Part shown: piece after piece, positions 1 to 13,110 of the stretch
How the letters are laid out: each line of letters starts with the position of its first letter
Position numbering within the stretch: the stretch's first letter is position 1
Assembly: GCF_029633865.1 (NCBI RefSeq)
Contig: NC_079224.1
Coordinates: 20,779,064 to 20,843,063, forward strand
Source of the DNA: Lampris incognitus
Taxonomy: Eukaryota > Chordata > Actinopteri > Lampriformes > Lampridae
Direction: 5' to 3'
Length of the DNA: 64,000 nucleotides
Notes under the pieces: generated by a model
What the model saw: the letters and a program-made list of their open reading frames with translations, nothing else
Databases searched by the model: none
What the model was told of the DNA's origin: nothing
Program-made: the position numbers and the translations under genes

Positions 1-1477
1 AAAAGAACCACTCACCGGTAGGGAGAGCAAATAAGGAGCAACATAATCCAGTATGTATTTAAATGAGCTGTTACTGCAAAGATGCGTTTCTCTGTCCTGC
101 CACATGGAGGCAGACCAGGGCAGTCAGAGGAAATCTGTGAATTCAATAATTTGATGGCCCTAATCTCCTTGTTGCCTATCGATTTGAGAAGTAAAATGAG
201 GGAGGGGACATATTGTTCTTTCCAACACTTCCTTTGTTATCCTCCACCTTAACCATTCCACTTTTGACCTCTGTTAGTTCTAATAAATACAAAAAAAAGT
301 TAATTTGCCTCATAACATTGTGTACCTTTTAACATTTAAATGAGAACACATGGCCTAAAGGGGAGAGGGGTTTTGATGCGAGCTGCTTCCATTTTAGTGG
401 TCTATCTTAACGGCCACGGGAACACGCCAAGAACCCTGCTAGCCCAAAGTCAGCTCAAATTCTGTTTATTTGCCCTTTTCTGGGAGTTAAATAGGAAGTT
501 TATATCAGATTAAAAAAAAAACAGAGTTCAACGTAACTGGGTCTATAATGGATCTAATTATCTTGGGCCTAATTACTACCAACATCAGCAGCTATTAGCC
601 ACATGGGCACAGGTCATTAGCATGGAGCAAGGCAGGGCTCAGACCCCCCCCTTTACCTGCCCGCTACAGTGGCTGTTTTTACATTTACCAATCACAGCTA
701 CCATTTCACCAAGGAAATTGGTTATTTCAAGTGAAGCAAAACCAGCCAAACATGGTTGTTTACCTTCCAAAATGTCTGATAAACCCCCCGCATCACACTG
801 GTGTGTGGTTCTACTTTCACACTGCGGTAAAGAATGTCACAAAATTAAAAATAAGAGATAGTCCACCTTTTTCATGGCACATAGGTTATTGGTAGTTATT
901 TGAATTTTTGCAAACGCTCTTTTATTTGCATGCATCATCATTATGCTCATGGGGTTTCACTTGTTTGCATATGAAAATGAAAATGTCGCTATTTTTTTCA
1001 ATTTATGAATTACCAAAGCCAAGCAGTCGGAAGGACATTTATTTTCCAGGCATTCAGAGGATGCCATTACACAGCATACCTGTGAGTGAAAACTATTGCA
1101 AAAGCAGGGATTCCTTGAGAGCGACAGGCCTGAAAATAGACGTACCACATTCCTGTGTCTCTGTGTGGTGAAGAAATACAAGCGGAGGAGACATGATACG
1201 GACCAGGAGGTCTGGGGTGGGATTTCTGCAGACTGCTGTCCCTATCAATGCTGTGTTAATGTTTCTCACGCTGCTTGGCCTGTTAATTATTCTCAGCAAT
1301 GTCCAGAACTAACTTCTGGGAGACCATTTTGTTCTATTTATGGGAAGGGGGGAAAAAATGAGTGAATTCCCGCACACAAATAGGTCTTTGTGAATGTATA
1401 AACACTCGCAGAGTATTCACCTCTGTCCATCACATCTTGTTTTGTTTCAGTCTCACCATAAAACATCCTACAATTTG

Positions 1478-1480
<3 letters not shown>
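1..1480. other. No gene seen
   Basis: AT-rich non-coding sequence. The first 30 bases (CTCACCGGTAGGGAG) resemble the flank of the Penelope-like element at 12,115. Small open frames have no recognisable similarity. Confidence 0.6.
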
Positions 1481-1524
<44 letters not shown>

Positions 1525-1530
1525 TGTGTA
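1481..1530. repeat. (GT)n microsatellite
   Basis: Uninterrupted TG repeats for about 40 nt, then TTTGTGTGTA. Confidence 0.97.
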
Positions 1531-2308
1531 CATACACACAGGGTGTTGTGATGCGTCTAGTGCAGCAGTGTGTAGTTGGAGGGAAGGTGCATGTGTTCTT
1601 CCAACCCGCTTGTGTCCTTCCTGCCCTTAGCTTGCTGCCGCTGGCTAGCCTTTGTGTCGAATAGGGAAGCATCCTAGCGTGTAAGCCTTCCCTTGCCAGT
1701 ACATAGCCTCTCCTTCACCAAGACTCCTGCCAGGCCTCCCTGTGGCCACACATGGTAACTGGGGTCTTGCGGCCCCAGGCTAACTTGGCAGGGGATCTCG
1801 GAGCAGCAGTGGGCCCCAGAGATATGGTGTGCAGGCCCACCCTGGTGGACACGCCCTGGCACCTATCAACCACTGCCCCGCTGCCTTGTGGGTGAGTCTG
1901 GAAGACATAAGGCTAAGGGAGCTTACCCCAACAGAAAAGCAAGCTGTGGCGGCACGCTTCGAGGCGGTTTCCGAAAAACTGGATTTCCGGCAGCCCCCTG
2001 CAGTTGTGTGGAGGTGCCGGTCGTCTAGGGATCCCCCTTGCCATCGGAACCATCTCCTCTACAATCAAGTCATGTGGCGTTGGGAGAAGCGCACCCCCCA
2101 TGCCACTTTAAAAACCATCTCTGCGCAGGTATCTTCTGCTATCTGAGTCCTCAAAGGACCCACAAATAGAAGAAGATGGTCATCATCGGGCACAATGGAC
2201 AACCAGCAAGCAAGCGTGTGTGTGTGTGTATGTGTGGGGGGATTTGTTCAGTCACAGACTTGCCAGGAGGTTGCAGGATTGCATCACCACACTCTACTGC
2301 ACAGAAGA

Positions 2309-2432
<124 letters not shown>

Positions 2433-2559
2433 CAGTTTGGTTAATGTGTAAGTCTCTCTTCCGGTCTGTGAATGAGTGATTTAGAGGAGTAAGGGTAGAT
2501 AAATAAGGTAGGTAACAAACAACACTGTTTGCACAGTGATCCTGTGCATGCACCAGTGA

Positions 2560-2706
2560 GATAGAGAGAGCAAGACAGAGAGAGACAGACAGTCAGAGAG
2601 AGAGAGTGGGAAAGACAGAGAGAGCAAGAGAGAGAGAAAGCTAGAGAGAGCACGGGCGATAGAGAGAGAGCGAGGGACAGCCAGAGAGAGAGAGAGTGAG
2701 GGAAAA
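2560..2706. repeat. GA-rich imperfect repeat
   Basis: Purine-rich AGAGAGAG blocks interrupted by C, G and T over about 150 bp. Confidence 0.85.
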
Positions 2707-3754
2707 AAGAAAGGGCATTGTATGAAAAATGAAAAGTCTAGAAAAACACAGAAGTGAAGAGAAAAGTGATGATGAGGAGGGATAACATGGAGAGAAGACG
2801 GTTCAGTCGTTTCGCCAGACATGTAGACACACGGCCCTTCACCCTGTCAGACACATCTGCCTTCATCTCTCTCTCATCTTCTATCGGATTCCTCTCCGTC
2901 GCTGCCAGTGAAGCATGCGGCCTTGGAAAACACTGCGTGCTTGTCCTCTGTTTCAACAGTACAACGACTCGGTCTGTGCAGCTCGAGATGTACAAAGAGC
3001 TCAAGAAAAACAGAGTTAAAATCTTAAAATGAAGAGTCAACATTCCTGGAGACAGACATCCGATACCAGGGTGGGACGGTAGCGACAGGCCCAGGACAGT
3101 ATAGATAATCAAGCTTCATTGGGAGGTCCTACTAAAATATGAAGAAAACAAAATTCAAGAAACAAACAGTGCAACTAACTAACTAACTAACTAGCCAGCC
3201 GGCACAGTAGTCAAAGTGACTGATATAGCGGCGGCTACAGTGGCTAGCTGACTAAACAGTTTATTCCTCGTCCTGGCTGATAGTCTGAGGTGTGTCGTTT
3301 GGGGATTACAGGAGACTGAATGGGAGCTCTGTGAGAAGGGAAACGTGATAGTCTTTTACCAATTGGCCATGGGCTGCCAACGTAGTGCTCGGATCTGTTA
3401 CGGGGGCCATTCGACGGGGGCAACAGGGGACGACATTATCCAGATAGCTAACAAAAAGCAAATCCAAAAGGGAGAGACAAACACACCGAGTGCTTAGGGG
3501 CTGGTAAGGTGATAGTGTCTGAGGAGACAAGTGGGGGGGCGTCAAATAATGCTGCAACAGTGAGAAGAAAGGGGAGAAGAGAACGATATGGGAGAGAGAG
3601 TGAGGGAAAATGCGATGAGGAATGAGGTAAGTGTGCGACGAGACAAGTGGAAGGCAGACAGATTGAGAGGGGCAGGAGGTGGGGTTGCAGAGTGGGATGA
3701 CAGCCGGATGCAAGTTGAGGGTTAAAATAACGCTATCACCCTTACATATGCACA

Positions 3755-3873
<119 letters not shown>

Positions 3874-4219
3874 TAAACACGTACACAGTCTCTTCCTCCT
3901 CCGAGTTCTCCTTTGTCAGTCTGGGCCCCTGAGGCCCTCCAAGCATCCAGAGACACTGGCCACAAAAAGCACCCTCGCTGCTGCTATTCTGGAAGGCCCC
4001 GCTGCTTCATCCTGCCTACCTCTTCCCCGCTCTGCCCTTCTATCCTTCCCACTCGTCTCTCTCTCTCTCCCACCCAGGACTGAAAACAGTACCCAACTGA
4101 AAAAAGAAAGAAAGAAAAAAAGATGAGGAAAAAGAGCGCAACCTATGGACATACTTCAAAAGGCCTTTTTGTGTTTTCAAAGTGCCATGAATTTGTTTTC
4201 TTAGGAGCATATGCTTCCA

Positions 4220-4222
<3 letters not shown>

Positions 4223-4271
<49 letters not shown>

Positions 4272-4285
4272 TTTTTTTTTTTTTT
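4223..4285. repeat. (CT)n followed by poly-T
   Basis: CT repeats to 4,262, then 23 T residues. Confidence 0.95.
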
Positions 4286-5017
4286 GCATTACTGGAAAAT
4301 GTTTTTGGGTTGTTTGGGGAGGTCTTTTCCAAACCCATGTTCATTCTGGGCTACAGGTACTCTCGGAAAAACAAGACCAATTGCAGCTCCTTAATTTCGT
4401 TGTGGGGAGTGCAAAGATGGCCGTGCACCTGAGCAGAAGAAACAGGATGGAGGAACCTGGGGATGATGATGATGATGCTGTTTTTGTGTTTATAAAAATG
4501 TTAAGAGCTCGTTTAAAAGTATATTTTTGCTACTTCAAAATGATTATCTGGAAAGTTTTGGCTGTGTGTGGTGTTGTAAAAAGGTGCTTTGCCGTGTTGT
4601 GGAGGATGAGCTGATCTTGGGGAGTGTCCTGAGATGATTTACATTCTGGGAATCTGATGTTACTGACCATGTTGGTCTTTGTGTTGTAATTTCCTTGTGA
4701 TTTTTATTAAAGTATTGTTGAAAGTCAAAACTCTCTCTCTGTCTCTCTCTCCTTCTGCACTGGAGATTGACCGTGACACCTCTTGACATTTAAGCCCACC
4801 ATTCATGCTTCTCTGCCTTGCCTCTTTATGTGCCTTGTTGTCTTTGTTAGTATGAACGGCTTTGCATAGCACCTTATAGAGCTGTATCCTGACCCTTGGC
4901 ATAACAAGTCGCCCTTTTGCCTGAGGCCCTGAGTGCTCAGGAACCACCTTAAGGTCAGAATGAGAGAAAAATAAATGCCGTCAGGGTGTCTTTTTCACTT
5001 TACGCTACAGGTGTGCC

Positions 5018-5568
5018 ATCAACCCACCTATCAACCCATTTATTAACCCACCTATCAACCCATCTATTAACCCTCCTATTAACCCACCTATCAATCCACC
5101 TATTAACCGACCCATCAATCCACCTATCAACCCATCTATTAACCCTCCTATCAACCCACCTATCAACCCATATTAACCCACCTATTAACCCACCTATCAA
5201 CCCACCGATGAACCCACCTATTAACCCATATTAACCCACCTATCAACCCACCTATCAACCCACCTATTAACCCATATTAACCCACCTATCAACCCACCTA
5301 TTAACCCATATTAACCCACCTATCAACCCACCTATCAACCCGCCTATCAACCCACCTATCAACCCATCTATTAACCCACCTATCAATCTACCTATTAACC
5401 GACCCATCAATCCACCTATCAACCCATCTATTAACCCTCCTATCAACCCACCTATCAACCCTCCTATTAACCCACCTATCAACCCACCTATCAACCCATA
5501 TTAACCCACCCATCAACTCACCTATCAACCCATCTATTAACCCTCCTATTAACCCACCTATCAACCCG
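5018..5568. repeat. 12-bp minisatellite
   Basis: About 45 units of a 12-mer of type ACCCACCTATCA with variants (ACCCATCTATTA, ACCCTCCTATTA) and shortened ACCCATATTA units. The open frames it creates (INPPINPP and the reverse GGLIGGLI) are not genes. Confidence 0.97.
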
Positions 5569-6139
5569 TCATTCTGTGTTAGCGCATAATGAGGACACGC
5601 CTGACACATATGTGTACAAGGCCATAATAACACTGTACATAGAGTTCATTTATAAAACAATATCATGTAACTTATAGACGAAGACGATCTTTATGAAATA
5701 TTTTAAGAGAGGTTAGGCGTCTCATTAAAATGCTTTTCTGGAAAGCTGACATCACACGTCTGTTACATATTCCAACTTGTAGAGAAAACAGGCCTGGTTT
5801 GACCTTTCTAATAGCGTTATCAGATAAACATCTTCAACAAGGCTGCCACTCCTCCTGCCTCCAGCACCGTCCCACTTATAGAGCCACTTACAGGCTGAAC
5901 ACGGATCAGGAAATGATCATGCTTGTGTGTGCTCATTTCTTCTGCATATTACAGAAAACAGTGGGCACGAGAAGTATCAGTGTGTTTACCCACACAAAGT
6001 CACATGGGCACGTATGCAAGTGTGTGTATGTGTAGCACAAATTTGCTTCCCTAAAAATCAGCCACACACACACACACACATGCACACACACACAATCTAT
6101 CCCTCTCACTTTACTTTACATTTCTGTCTCCTGCACTCA

Positions 6140-6438
6140 CATCTCCTTCTTTTCCTTCTTCTTCTTTCAGCTTGTTCCTTGTTTTTCAGGGGTTGCCACA
6201 GCAGATTTTACAGTTTCTATGTGTACCCTGTGAGGGCACAGTACCAATGGCGGCCGTTGTTAACCCGGGCCCTGACCAATCCGGTATGGTCTTGTCAATC
6301 CGCATACTGATTTGGCAACATTTTACGTCGAATGCCCTTCCTGACACATCCGCTAACCCTATGTAGGGGGGGGGGGCACAGGTAAAGCGCTGGATGCCGC
6401 CCCAGTATTCATGGACTTGCGCCCATGCCTGCTGCATG
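6140..6438 (-). mobile_element. Short non-autonomous RTE derivative, copy A
   Basis: It is bounded by an 11-bp direct repeat TCCTGCACTCA at 6,129-6,139 and 6,439-6,449. Read on minus, the first two-thirds match the 5' UTR of the RTE LINE (TCAGGAAGGGCATTCGACGT, CATACCGGATTGGTCAGGGC) and the end matches the RTE 3' terminus (GGCAACCCCTGAAAAACAAG, then a GAA-rich tail). It looks like an internal-deletion derivative. Confidence 0.8.
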
Positions 6439-6772
6439 TCCTGCACTCAGTCATACTGTGGTGAAAAAGCACACAGACACCTGTTTGGACATGTGTGGCT
6501 GGTTAGAGTCCTGTGCATGGTCAGCCCATAGCTGTGCAGGTGGAGGAACAGAGAAGTTCCTGTTGAAATCCGCTGGTGTGACACTCTCTGCCTCCAGCCT
6601 CACCCTCCAAGCCCTGCTAAGTCTGAGGACTGAAGACCACGGAGAGAAAAACAAGCTAACAGCCATGATATTTTGAACCTCATCTGAGTACACACAAACA
6701 CACAGGGCAGTCGAAATAGGAAATGTTGTTATTGCATCCTTCATGTGTTTATAACAATGAATGTGTGTGCGC

Positions 6773-6803
6773 ATGTGTGTGTGTGTGTGAGAGAGAGCGA
6801 GAG

Positions 6804-6845
<42 letters not shown>
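6773..6845. repeat. (GT)n(GA)n microsatellite
   Basis: A short GT tract followed by about 58 nt of GA with two GC interruptions. Confidence 0.93.
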
Positions 6846-6847
<2 letters not shown>

Positions 6848-6989
6848 GGAGGAGAGTGCCATTGTGCCAGCAGGAAACCACAACATCTTGTCCAATAAAG
6901 CACCTCGCTTTCGCTCTCTGTAATCATTCTTTCTTGCCCTTTATAAAAGACGGGCGTACACAGAGACAAATATGTACGTGGTCAGAGTG

Positions 6990-8648
6990 ACCACAGATGA
7001 CATCATCTGCACTGTTTGCTTGTCTGCATATTTAAGGTGAATGGTGCCCATTCAGACACCATGATGAGTCAGCAGCTGGCTGTCAGCTCCAGCCTCAGAA
7101 GAGAGCACAGTCACTGTGTGACATGACCTCATGTCTGCATAGCCCACACCCTGACAGAAAACAAAAAAATGAGAGAAATGGAAAATAGACCACATTCTCC
7201 CCCTTTAGAGTACAAATGCGGTCATATACAAGTACCACATGTGGTCATACCCACTGGCGTTGAGATCAGAAACGACATCACTGATTAAGTGCTGTTGTCC
7301 AAAGGGATTTCATCATGTGCACATGCAAGCCCACAACCTCACCTGCAGTATTTTGAGTCGGAAGTGAAGTGGGGCTCCTCTTCTCCTGTCAGAAACCAAC
7401 CACCTCTCTGACGCCGTACAGTTTCCCCAGGATGATGATGATGATGAGGAGGATGATGACAGAAAGTCAACGTTTGTACCATAGACAGGTCAGTGACTCG
7501 GCCCCCCGGTCCCTGGTAGGATATGGCTTGGCTAAGTCCATGGTACGGCAAGGTGAGCCGCCCGGTCACATGATCTCATCTCTGTCCACTGGTCAGCAGC
7601 AGCACGCCTGGGAGCACGTCATCAATCATTCCTGGAAAAAGTGATATCACATACCAGAAACAGTCATTACCAAGTTTGTCAGTGGATGTAACTGAACAGC
7701 AGGGAAGGACCAGCGGCGTGCGTTGGACTCGCCCGAGCTGGTGAAACACCTACAGACACGGTTTAAACCCTGCCCCTGTGAGACCGAACGGGAGCCCCCC
7801 CCCGGCACTTTTATGTTTCCTCCTTTTACGTTTCCTTTGCTCCTCTCCCCCCCTCACACACACGCAGTGTCAAAACTGAGAGGTTATGATGAAAGAGGAG
7901 TTTTGATCCAATACAAGATATCAAAACTCTTGCAAAATTATGACCACACTAAGTTAAATGAGGTGAAGGGGTTTTTTTTGTTTTGTTTTTTTTTAAGAAT
8001 TGAAGGCAACCTCTCTGCTCCACTGAATCATCTGTAGAGATAATAACATATTTAGTGTTGCGTAGTGGTTTTCATAAGATGGCAGTAAAATGGTTTTATA
8101 ATACTATTCTTCATTTAAAAAAAAAAGGTCCGTTTCATGAAACAGTCCGCCTATCCTCTTCCAGCTATTCATAACTTTACTGATATCTTACAGTTGGCTG
8201 CACACAGCACTTCTCGTCTTGTGTTTTCCTGTCTAGTTCAAGGTAAACGAAACTCTCTGGCCTAGACTGAAGCCAAGCTGTCACCATAAAAAAAAAAAAT
8301 CATCCGCCAACTCAAAAATGAACCACGAAACCAAGTTCAGGCAACCGCTGCACTGATGTGGGCTCATAACATTATGGGAACACTGAAAAGTGAAACCATT
8401 CTTGTCAAACAACACGTATATTGTTACAGTCGAGAAGTTGAGTGAATTCAATATTTTTTTTCAATCACCCAAAATCAACATTTCAATCTTTATGATTACA
8501 ATGTTACCATTTCATTTAGCAGACGCTTTTATCCAAAGCAACGTACATCTGAGAGTTAATACAACACAACCTAATCAAGAGGCGACAACGTAAGTAAGTG
8601 TCCAAAAAAGAAAACTAGGTTCAAGTCTGATAGGACATAGGAGTCAAC
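6990..8648. other. No gene seen; short fish repeat at 8,500-8,560
   Basis: Mixed non-coding sequence. ATTTAGCAGACGCTTTTATC followed by CAAAGCAACG at 8,513-8,545 is a short motif frequent in fish repeats. Confidence 0.55.
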
Positions 8649-9131
8649 AGGCTGTCAAACATGGAAAAAACTGCAGCGGATTGTCAACAAGGCATCCAAA
8701 ATCATAGGCAACCCACTCCCCTCAGTTGAATCTCTACATACTAACCGGACTGTAAAGCAAGCAAAGAAGATCACCTCCGACCCCTCACATCCTGCTCGTC
8801 ACCTCTTCCAGCTCCTTCCCTCAGGGAGACACTACAGGTCATGGTCAACTAACACTAAACGCTTCGCAAACAGTTTTTTTTTTCCTCTTAGCCATCAGGA
8901 CTCTGAACTCCTCCCTATAGTCCCCTCCTCACACACCATTACCACCATTCACCTGTTATGCCTCATATGTTTATCTCTGTTATTGTGTAACTGTATTGTT
9001 CGTGATAATATATGCAGTGTCTGTTGTTGTCCATGTATGTATTGTGCTACAGAGTGTAAAATGTAAAGTGTACCGAAAACAAATTCCACCGGCCTTGGTC
9101 GTGTGGCAAATAAAATTATCTATCTATCTCA
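8649..9131 (+). mobile_element. L2/CR1-type LINE, 3' end fragment
   Basis: It carries the C-terminal coding end ([40 protein letters not shown]) and a 3' UTR ending in CCTTGGTCGTGTGGCAAATAAA followed by a short (ATCT)n tail. Same family as 35,548-38,330. Confidence 0.85.
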
Positions 9132-9174
9132 TAGGAATCCTGAATGTACAATTCAAGAAATCAAGACAATTTCA

Positions 9175-10030
9175 GGAATCAGGAATATTTATTTCTCATT
9201 TCATTTCATGCACCTGCGCACTTGAAATGAATTGAAATATCGTTTCCCCAGCCCACAGCAAAGCAACACAAAGACAAAAACACACCCAAACTACAAGAAC
9301 ACACATATCCAAACTACAAAAAAACTACAAAAGCATATATCCAACATATATATATATAAAAATTCACTGTCCAAGAGCAAACACCAGGATGACTGTCAGA
9401 TTGCTGGTCTGCATGGGCTAGCAGTTAGCTTAGCCTGCCCCGCTTCCATATCCTGTCAGACTGCCCTCAGTGTTTCCTCCTCAGGCATAGCTCCAAGCAG
9501 GGCCGTGGTTTCTGAGCCCACCGGACGCAGCAGACCAAGCTCCCCCCAGCCGATCCAACGCCAGCTCTCCCAGCCAGACACCTTCAACATGACACACCTT
9601 CCTGCACTCTACACGACGACACCAAAAACAGAGTCGACACCAGACGAGGCCGCTGCCAGACCACTCTCGGTGTTATCGGAACTGCCGGTTTGCATGGGCT
9701 AGCAATTAGCTTAGCCTGCTCCGCTTCCACGTCCCATCAGACCGCCCCTGGTGCTACCTCCTTGGGCACAACTCCGGTCAGGGCCGTGGTCCCTGAGCCC
9801 ACAGGACTCAGCAGACCCAGCTTTCCCTGCCAATCCAGCACCAGCCCTCCCAGCCATCAAACGAAGACAAAACAAACTTAGACGCAGACGTGGACAAAGA
9901 CACCGCATGGACGGTATTGGGTGAGGCCGCCACAAATGCAACTTCGCACCGCCATCTTCCCACACCAGTACTGGGTGACGCTGCTGCAAACGTAAATTCG
10001 CACCACCATCTTCCCACACTGGAGGTCAGT
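9175..10030 (+). repeat. Composite interspersed repeat, copy 1
   Basis: Starts ATTTATTTCTCATTTCATTTCATG. It contains two copies of a module of about 270 bp beginning GCATGGGCTAGCAGTTAGCT and ends with two 57-bp units (GGTATTGGGTGAGGCCGCCA...CATCTTCCCACACC). It matches 18,168-19,310. Open frames here are artefacts of the modules. Confidence 0.75.
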
Positions 10031-10034
10031 TTAC

Positions 10035-10690
10035 TTCTTCTTCTTTCAGCTTGTTCTCCGTTTTTCAAGGGTTGCCACAGGGGATTTTATAGTTTTCCAC
10101 CGGTACCATGTGAGGGCACAGCACCAATGGGCAACACGGTGGCCCAGTGGTTAGCGCTGTTGCCTCACAGCAACAAGGTCCTGGGTTCGAACCCCGGGGT
10201 TGTCCAACCTTGGGGGTCCTCCCAGGTCGTCCTCTGTGTGGAGTTTGCATGTTCTCCCTGTGTCTGCAGTGGGTTTTCTCCAGGTGCTCCGGTTTCCCCA
10301 ACCATCAAAAAGACTGCATGTTAGAGTTAATACTCCTGTCTGTGCCCCTGACCAAGGCAATGGAAAGAAAAACTGGAGTTGGTCCCCGGGTGCTGCATGG
10401 TGGCTGCCCACTGCTCCTAGCTACACAGCTAGGACGGGGTGAATGCAGAGAAAGAATTTCCCCAAGGGGTTTAAATAAAGTAGTCAAAAAAAATGGTGGC
10501 TATTGTTAACCTGGGCCTCGTCCAATCCTGTATGGTTGTGTCAATCCGCATACTGATTTAGCAAAATTCTACATCGAATGACCTTCCTGATACAGCCACT
10601 AACCCTATGGATCTGGGGGGGACAGGTAAAGCACTGGATGCCATTCCAGTATTCATGGACGCGCACCCATGCCTGTCGCATTAAAGACAT
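10035..10690 (-). mobile_element. Short RTE derivative, copy B, split by a SINE
   Basis: Same element as 6,140-6,438. The 3' part is at 10,035-10,130 and the 5' part at 10,492-about 10,680, separated by the SINE at 10,131-10,491. Confidence 0.8.
10131..10491 (+). mobile_element. tRNA-derived SINE
   Basis: The tRNA-like head has an A-box region (GGCCCAGTGGTTAGCGCTG) and a B box GGTTCGAACCC. The unique body includes TGTGTGGAGTTTGCATGTTC; the tail is (A)n after AATAAAG. It is flanked by AATGG and interrupts the short RTE derivative. Confidence 0.88.
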
Positions 10691-12030
10691 TTCGATTTAC
10701 TAATTTCGTTAATTGTAGGCTGCAGAATCGACAACCTTTAGTAGACTGGTGTACCTCCTGAAATAGCAGCTTCCCAGGCTGAGTGTGAGATGATGTGACA
10801 TGGTTGTAGGCCAGGTCAGGAATGCCCATGCAGCCCCAAACACAAGACAGGATGGCATGAATGAATCAATGCGATTTACATGGGACACTGGACACGGTCC
10901 ACCCACCACCTAGTAAAGTGACTGTCTGTGGGCCTGCAGGAACACCAAGCTATTCTTCTTCACCGCGTACCCTCAACAAACAACTCCTTTGTTCATCAGA
11001 AAACATGCACGCATACACGCACAATAAGGCATGCGCAGTGGGAAGGGTTACACATACAAAAGTGTACAGCATGACACGAACAGGGCAAAACGCTAGCCAG
11101 TAATACACACCAAACAAATGTAAACCCATGTGCACATGCACTCGGCAGACCGAGAGCTTTTAAGTGACAAACAGCTCAGTGTCTGTCGTTCATTCATTGC
11201 CACAGTGTTCACGCATTAGGAGATGGGCTAGGACCATAGGACTGCTCCTATTGACAACAATCTTTCACATGCCACTAAATGACATCACATGCCTACCAAC
11301 ACCAGTGGGTTTTAAGCTGTTACACAACTGTCACGGTGGGCAGGACAGGGAGGAGATGGTAGATTGTGGTTGGAGCTCCCAGCCCCAAAAAACTCACCAC
11401 ACACACACACACACACACACTCCATTGAATCTCAAGAGAATGGTCTAAAATAAACTCAACCAAGCCAAGAGGCCACAAAAAAACACTAGGCAGGAACAAA
11501 AGCATTGCTCTTTGGTCTTAGAGGTTCTGAAAGAGTCCTGAGGATCAATCTAAGCACAGAACTGATCTTTGAAATTTCTTCACCTATGACAAAATTCAAG
11601 AATTGGCAGAGCGGAAAAATGTTCTGTTCGATTTGAAATAATTTCCGGTGCAAGATGACTAACTTTATTGGGATTTATTGGATTTATATTAGGTTTGGAT
11701 CCTAAATTATTGTTCACTTTTACTCATCCAGGAGAAATTGATCTTTGCCAGCAGCGTCCTTATTCATACGCCACTGTCACAGGCTCTGTGGATGACAGAT
11801 GTTCCCACGTCAGAGTAACACTCCAGTTTATTGTTCTGCAGACCCAATCACGCTCGACAAACACAACTATTTCTCTTCAACATTTACAAGTCAAAACAGT
11901 CTTGCTGTTGACTCTCCAGTTGACTTTTTAGCATGCTGCTGTGGTACATCTTAATGGTTCCCTGTCCCAGTCTCGTTGCAGGGAGGATACAGACACACGT
12001 TAATGACTGATGCCAAACAGCTGTAATATA
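10690..12030. other. No gene seen
   Basis: Unique-looking non-coding sequence with a short CA tract at about 11,397-11,420. Confidence 0.55.
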
Positions 12031-12032
12031 AG

Positions 12033-12090
12033 TGTATACACACACACACACACATACACACACACACACACACACACATACACACACACA
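12033..12090. repeat. (CA)n with TA interruptions
   Basis: CA repeats broken by ATACAC steps, directly before the Penelope-like flank. Confidence 0.93.
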
Positions 12091-12155
12091 TAAACTTCGT
12101 TAAATTAAACACTCAGCGGTAGGGAGTGTGCTCAATGCATAAGGAGCAAAATAAC

Positions 12156-13085
12156 CCAGTGATTCAAGTAAATTCTTTAATGGACAGTACAAGCCTATTT
12201 CATGCCATAAGCAATCATCAGCTGTCAATAAAGTCACACGGGAAATAACATAACATATTAACTCCCTCGTCATGCGCATCACATGCACAACGTCCAATGG
12301 CGAAGGGGGAGGTGCCTAACATTCCTAACAATCAACAAATAATATCGTCCCACAACACAAGAATCATGAACAAATCAAAGACACCTTCATCACAAACAGA
12401 CACCCCTAACTGCAACTGCCGTGTGAACGACTCATGCCCCCTTGAAAGAAAATGCCAGACGAAAGGAGCCATCTACCAAGCTACGGTGACGAGAAATGAA
12501 AACGGCAAAATAGAGACATATGCCGGTCTAACAGAGGGAACATTAAAAAAGAGGTTTATTGCATACACGTGTAGCCTCAGAAACAACCGTTTAAGGAAAG
12601 TAACATGTTTAAGCTGTTATATTTGGTCATTGGTGGACAGAAACATGAATTATTCAACCACCTGGAAAAATTCTCTCGAAAAACAAAACATATTCAACCA
12701 GTAGTAAAATGTGTAATCTATGTCTAACTGAAAAGTATTTTTTATCATTTGCAAACCAGAAATGTCCACATTGAATAACAGGAATGAATTGGCCAGCAGT
12801 TGCAGACATAGATATAAGCATCTCTTTTGTGATCATAAATAAATAATGCCAATAGACAAATACCATTAACCTTGTAGGCAACCCCCCCCTACTGGACGGT
12901 TAGCAATCACATGCTTTTGAATGTAGGCACCTCCCCCCTCCACACTGGATGTTGTGCACGTGATGTGCATGATGAGCAGTTAATATGTTATGTTCTTTCC
13001 CGTGTAGCTCTATTGACAGCTAATGATTGCTTATGGCATGAAACAAGCTTGTACTGTCCATTAAAGAATTTACTTGAATCACTGG
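12156..13085 (+). mobile_element. Penelope-like element remnant with about 165-bp inverted arms
   Basis: The left arm (12,156-about 12,325, starting CCAGTGATTCAAGTAAATTC) is inverted at about 12,920-13,085. Between them lies the C-terminal part of a Penelope-like protein. The flank CTCAGCGGTAGGGAG (12,115-12,130) also occurs at the left edge of the window (about 11-30). Long inverted or direct terminal repeats are typical of these elements. Confidence 0.75.
12297..12850 (+). pseudogene. Penelope-like GIY-YIG endonuclease end
   Basis: CNCRVNDSCPLERKC is the Cys-rich linker seen before the GIY-YIG domain of Penelope-like elements. AIYQATV and YAGLTEGTLKKRF correspond to the IY...YIGLTEG..K.RY core. 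The frame is then lost; [17 protein letters not shown] and [13 protein letters not shown] can be picked out to about 12,845 with a 2-base insertion near 12,710. It is dead. Confidence 0.75.
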
Positions 13086-13110
13086 ATTTTATATATATAT
13101 ACTACATATA

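Noticed and set aside
1829..2146. 105-codon frame with LRELTPTEKQAVAARFEAVS
   Set aside because: Protein-like in part, but no family recognised, no splice sites and no neighbour support. It may be an old retroelement piece.
4986..5633. Open frames with INPPINPP or GGLIGGLI repeats
   Set aside because: Produced by the 12-bp minisatellite on both strands.
9232..10324. Several 80-156 codon frames
   Set aside because: They follow the tandem modules of a composite repeat and a SINE and change between copies.
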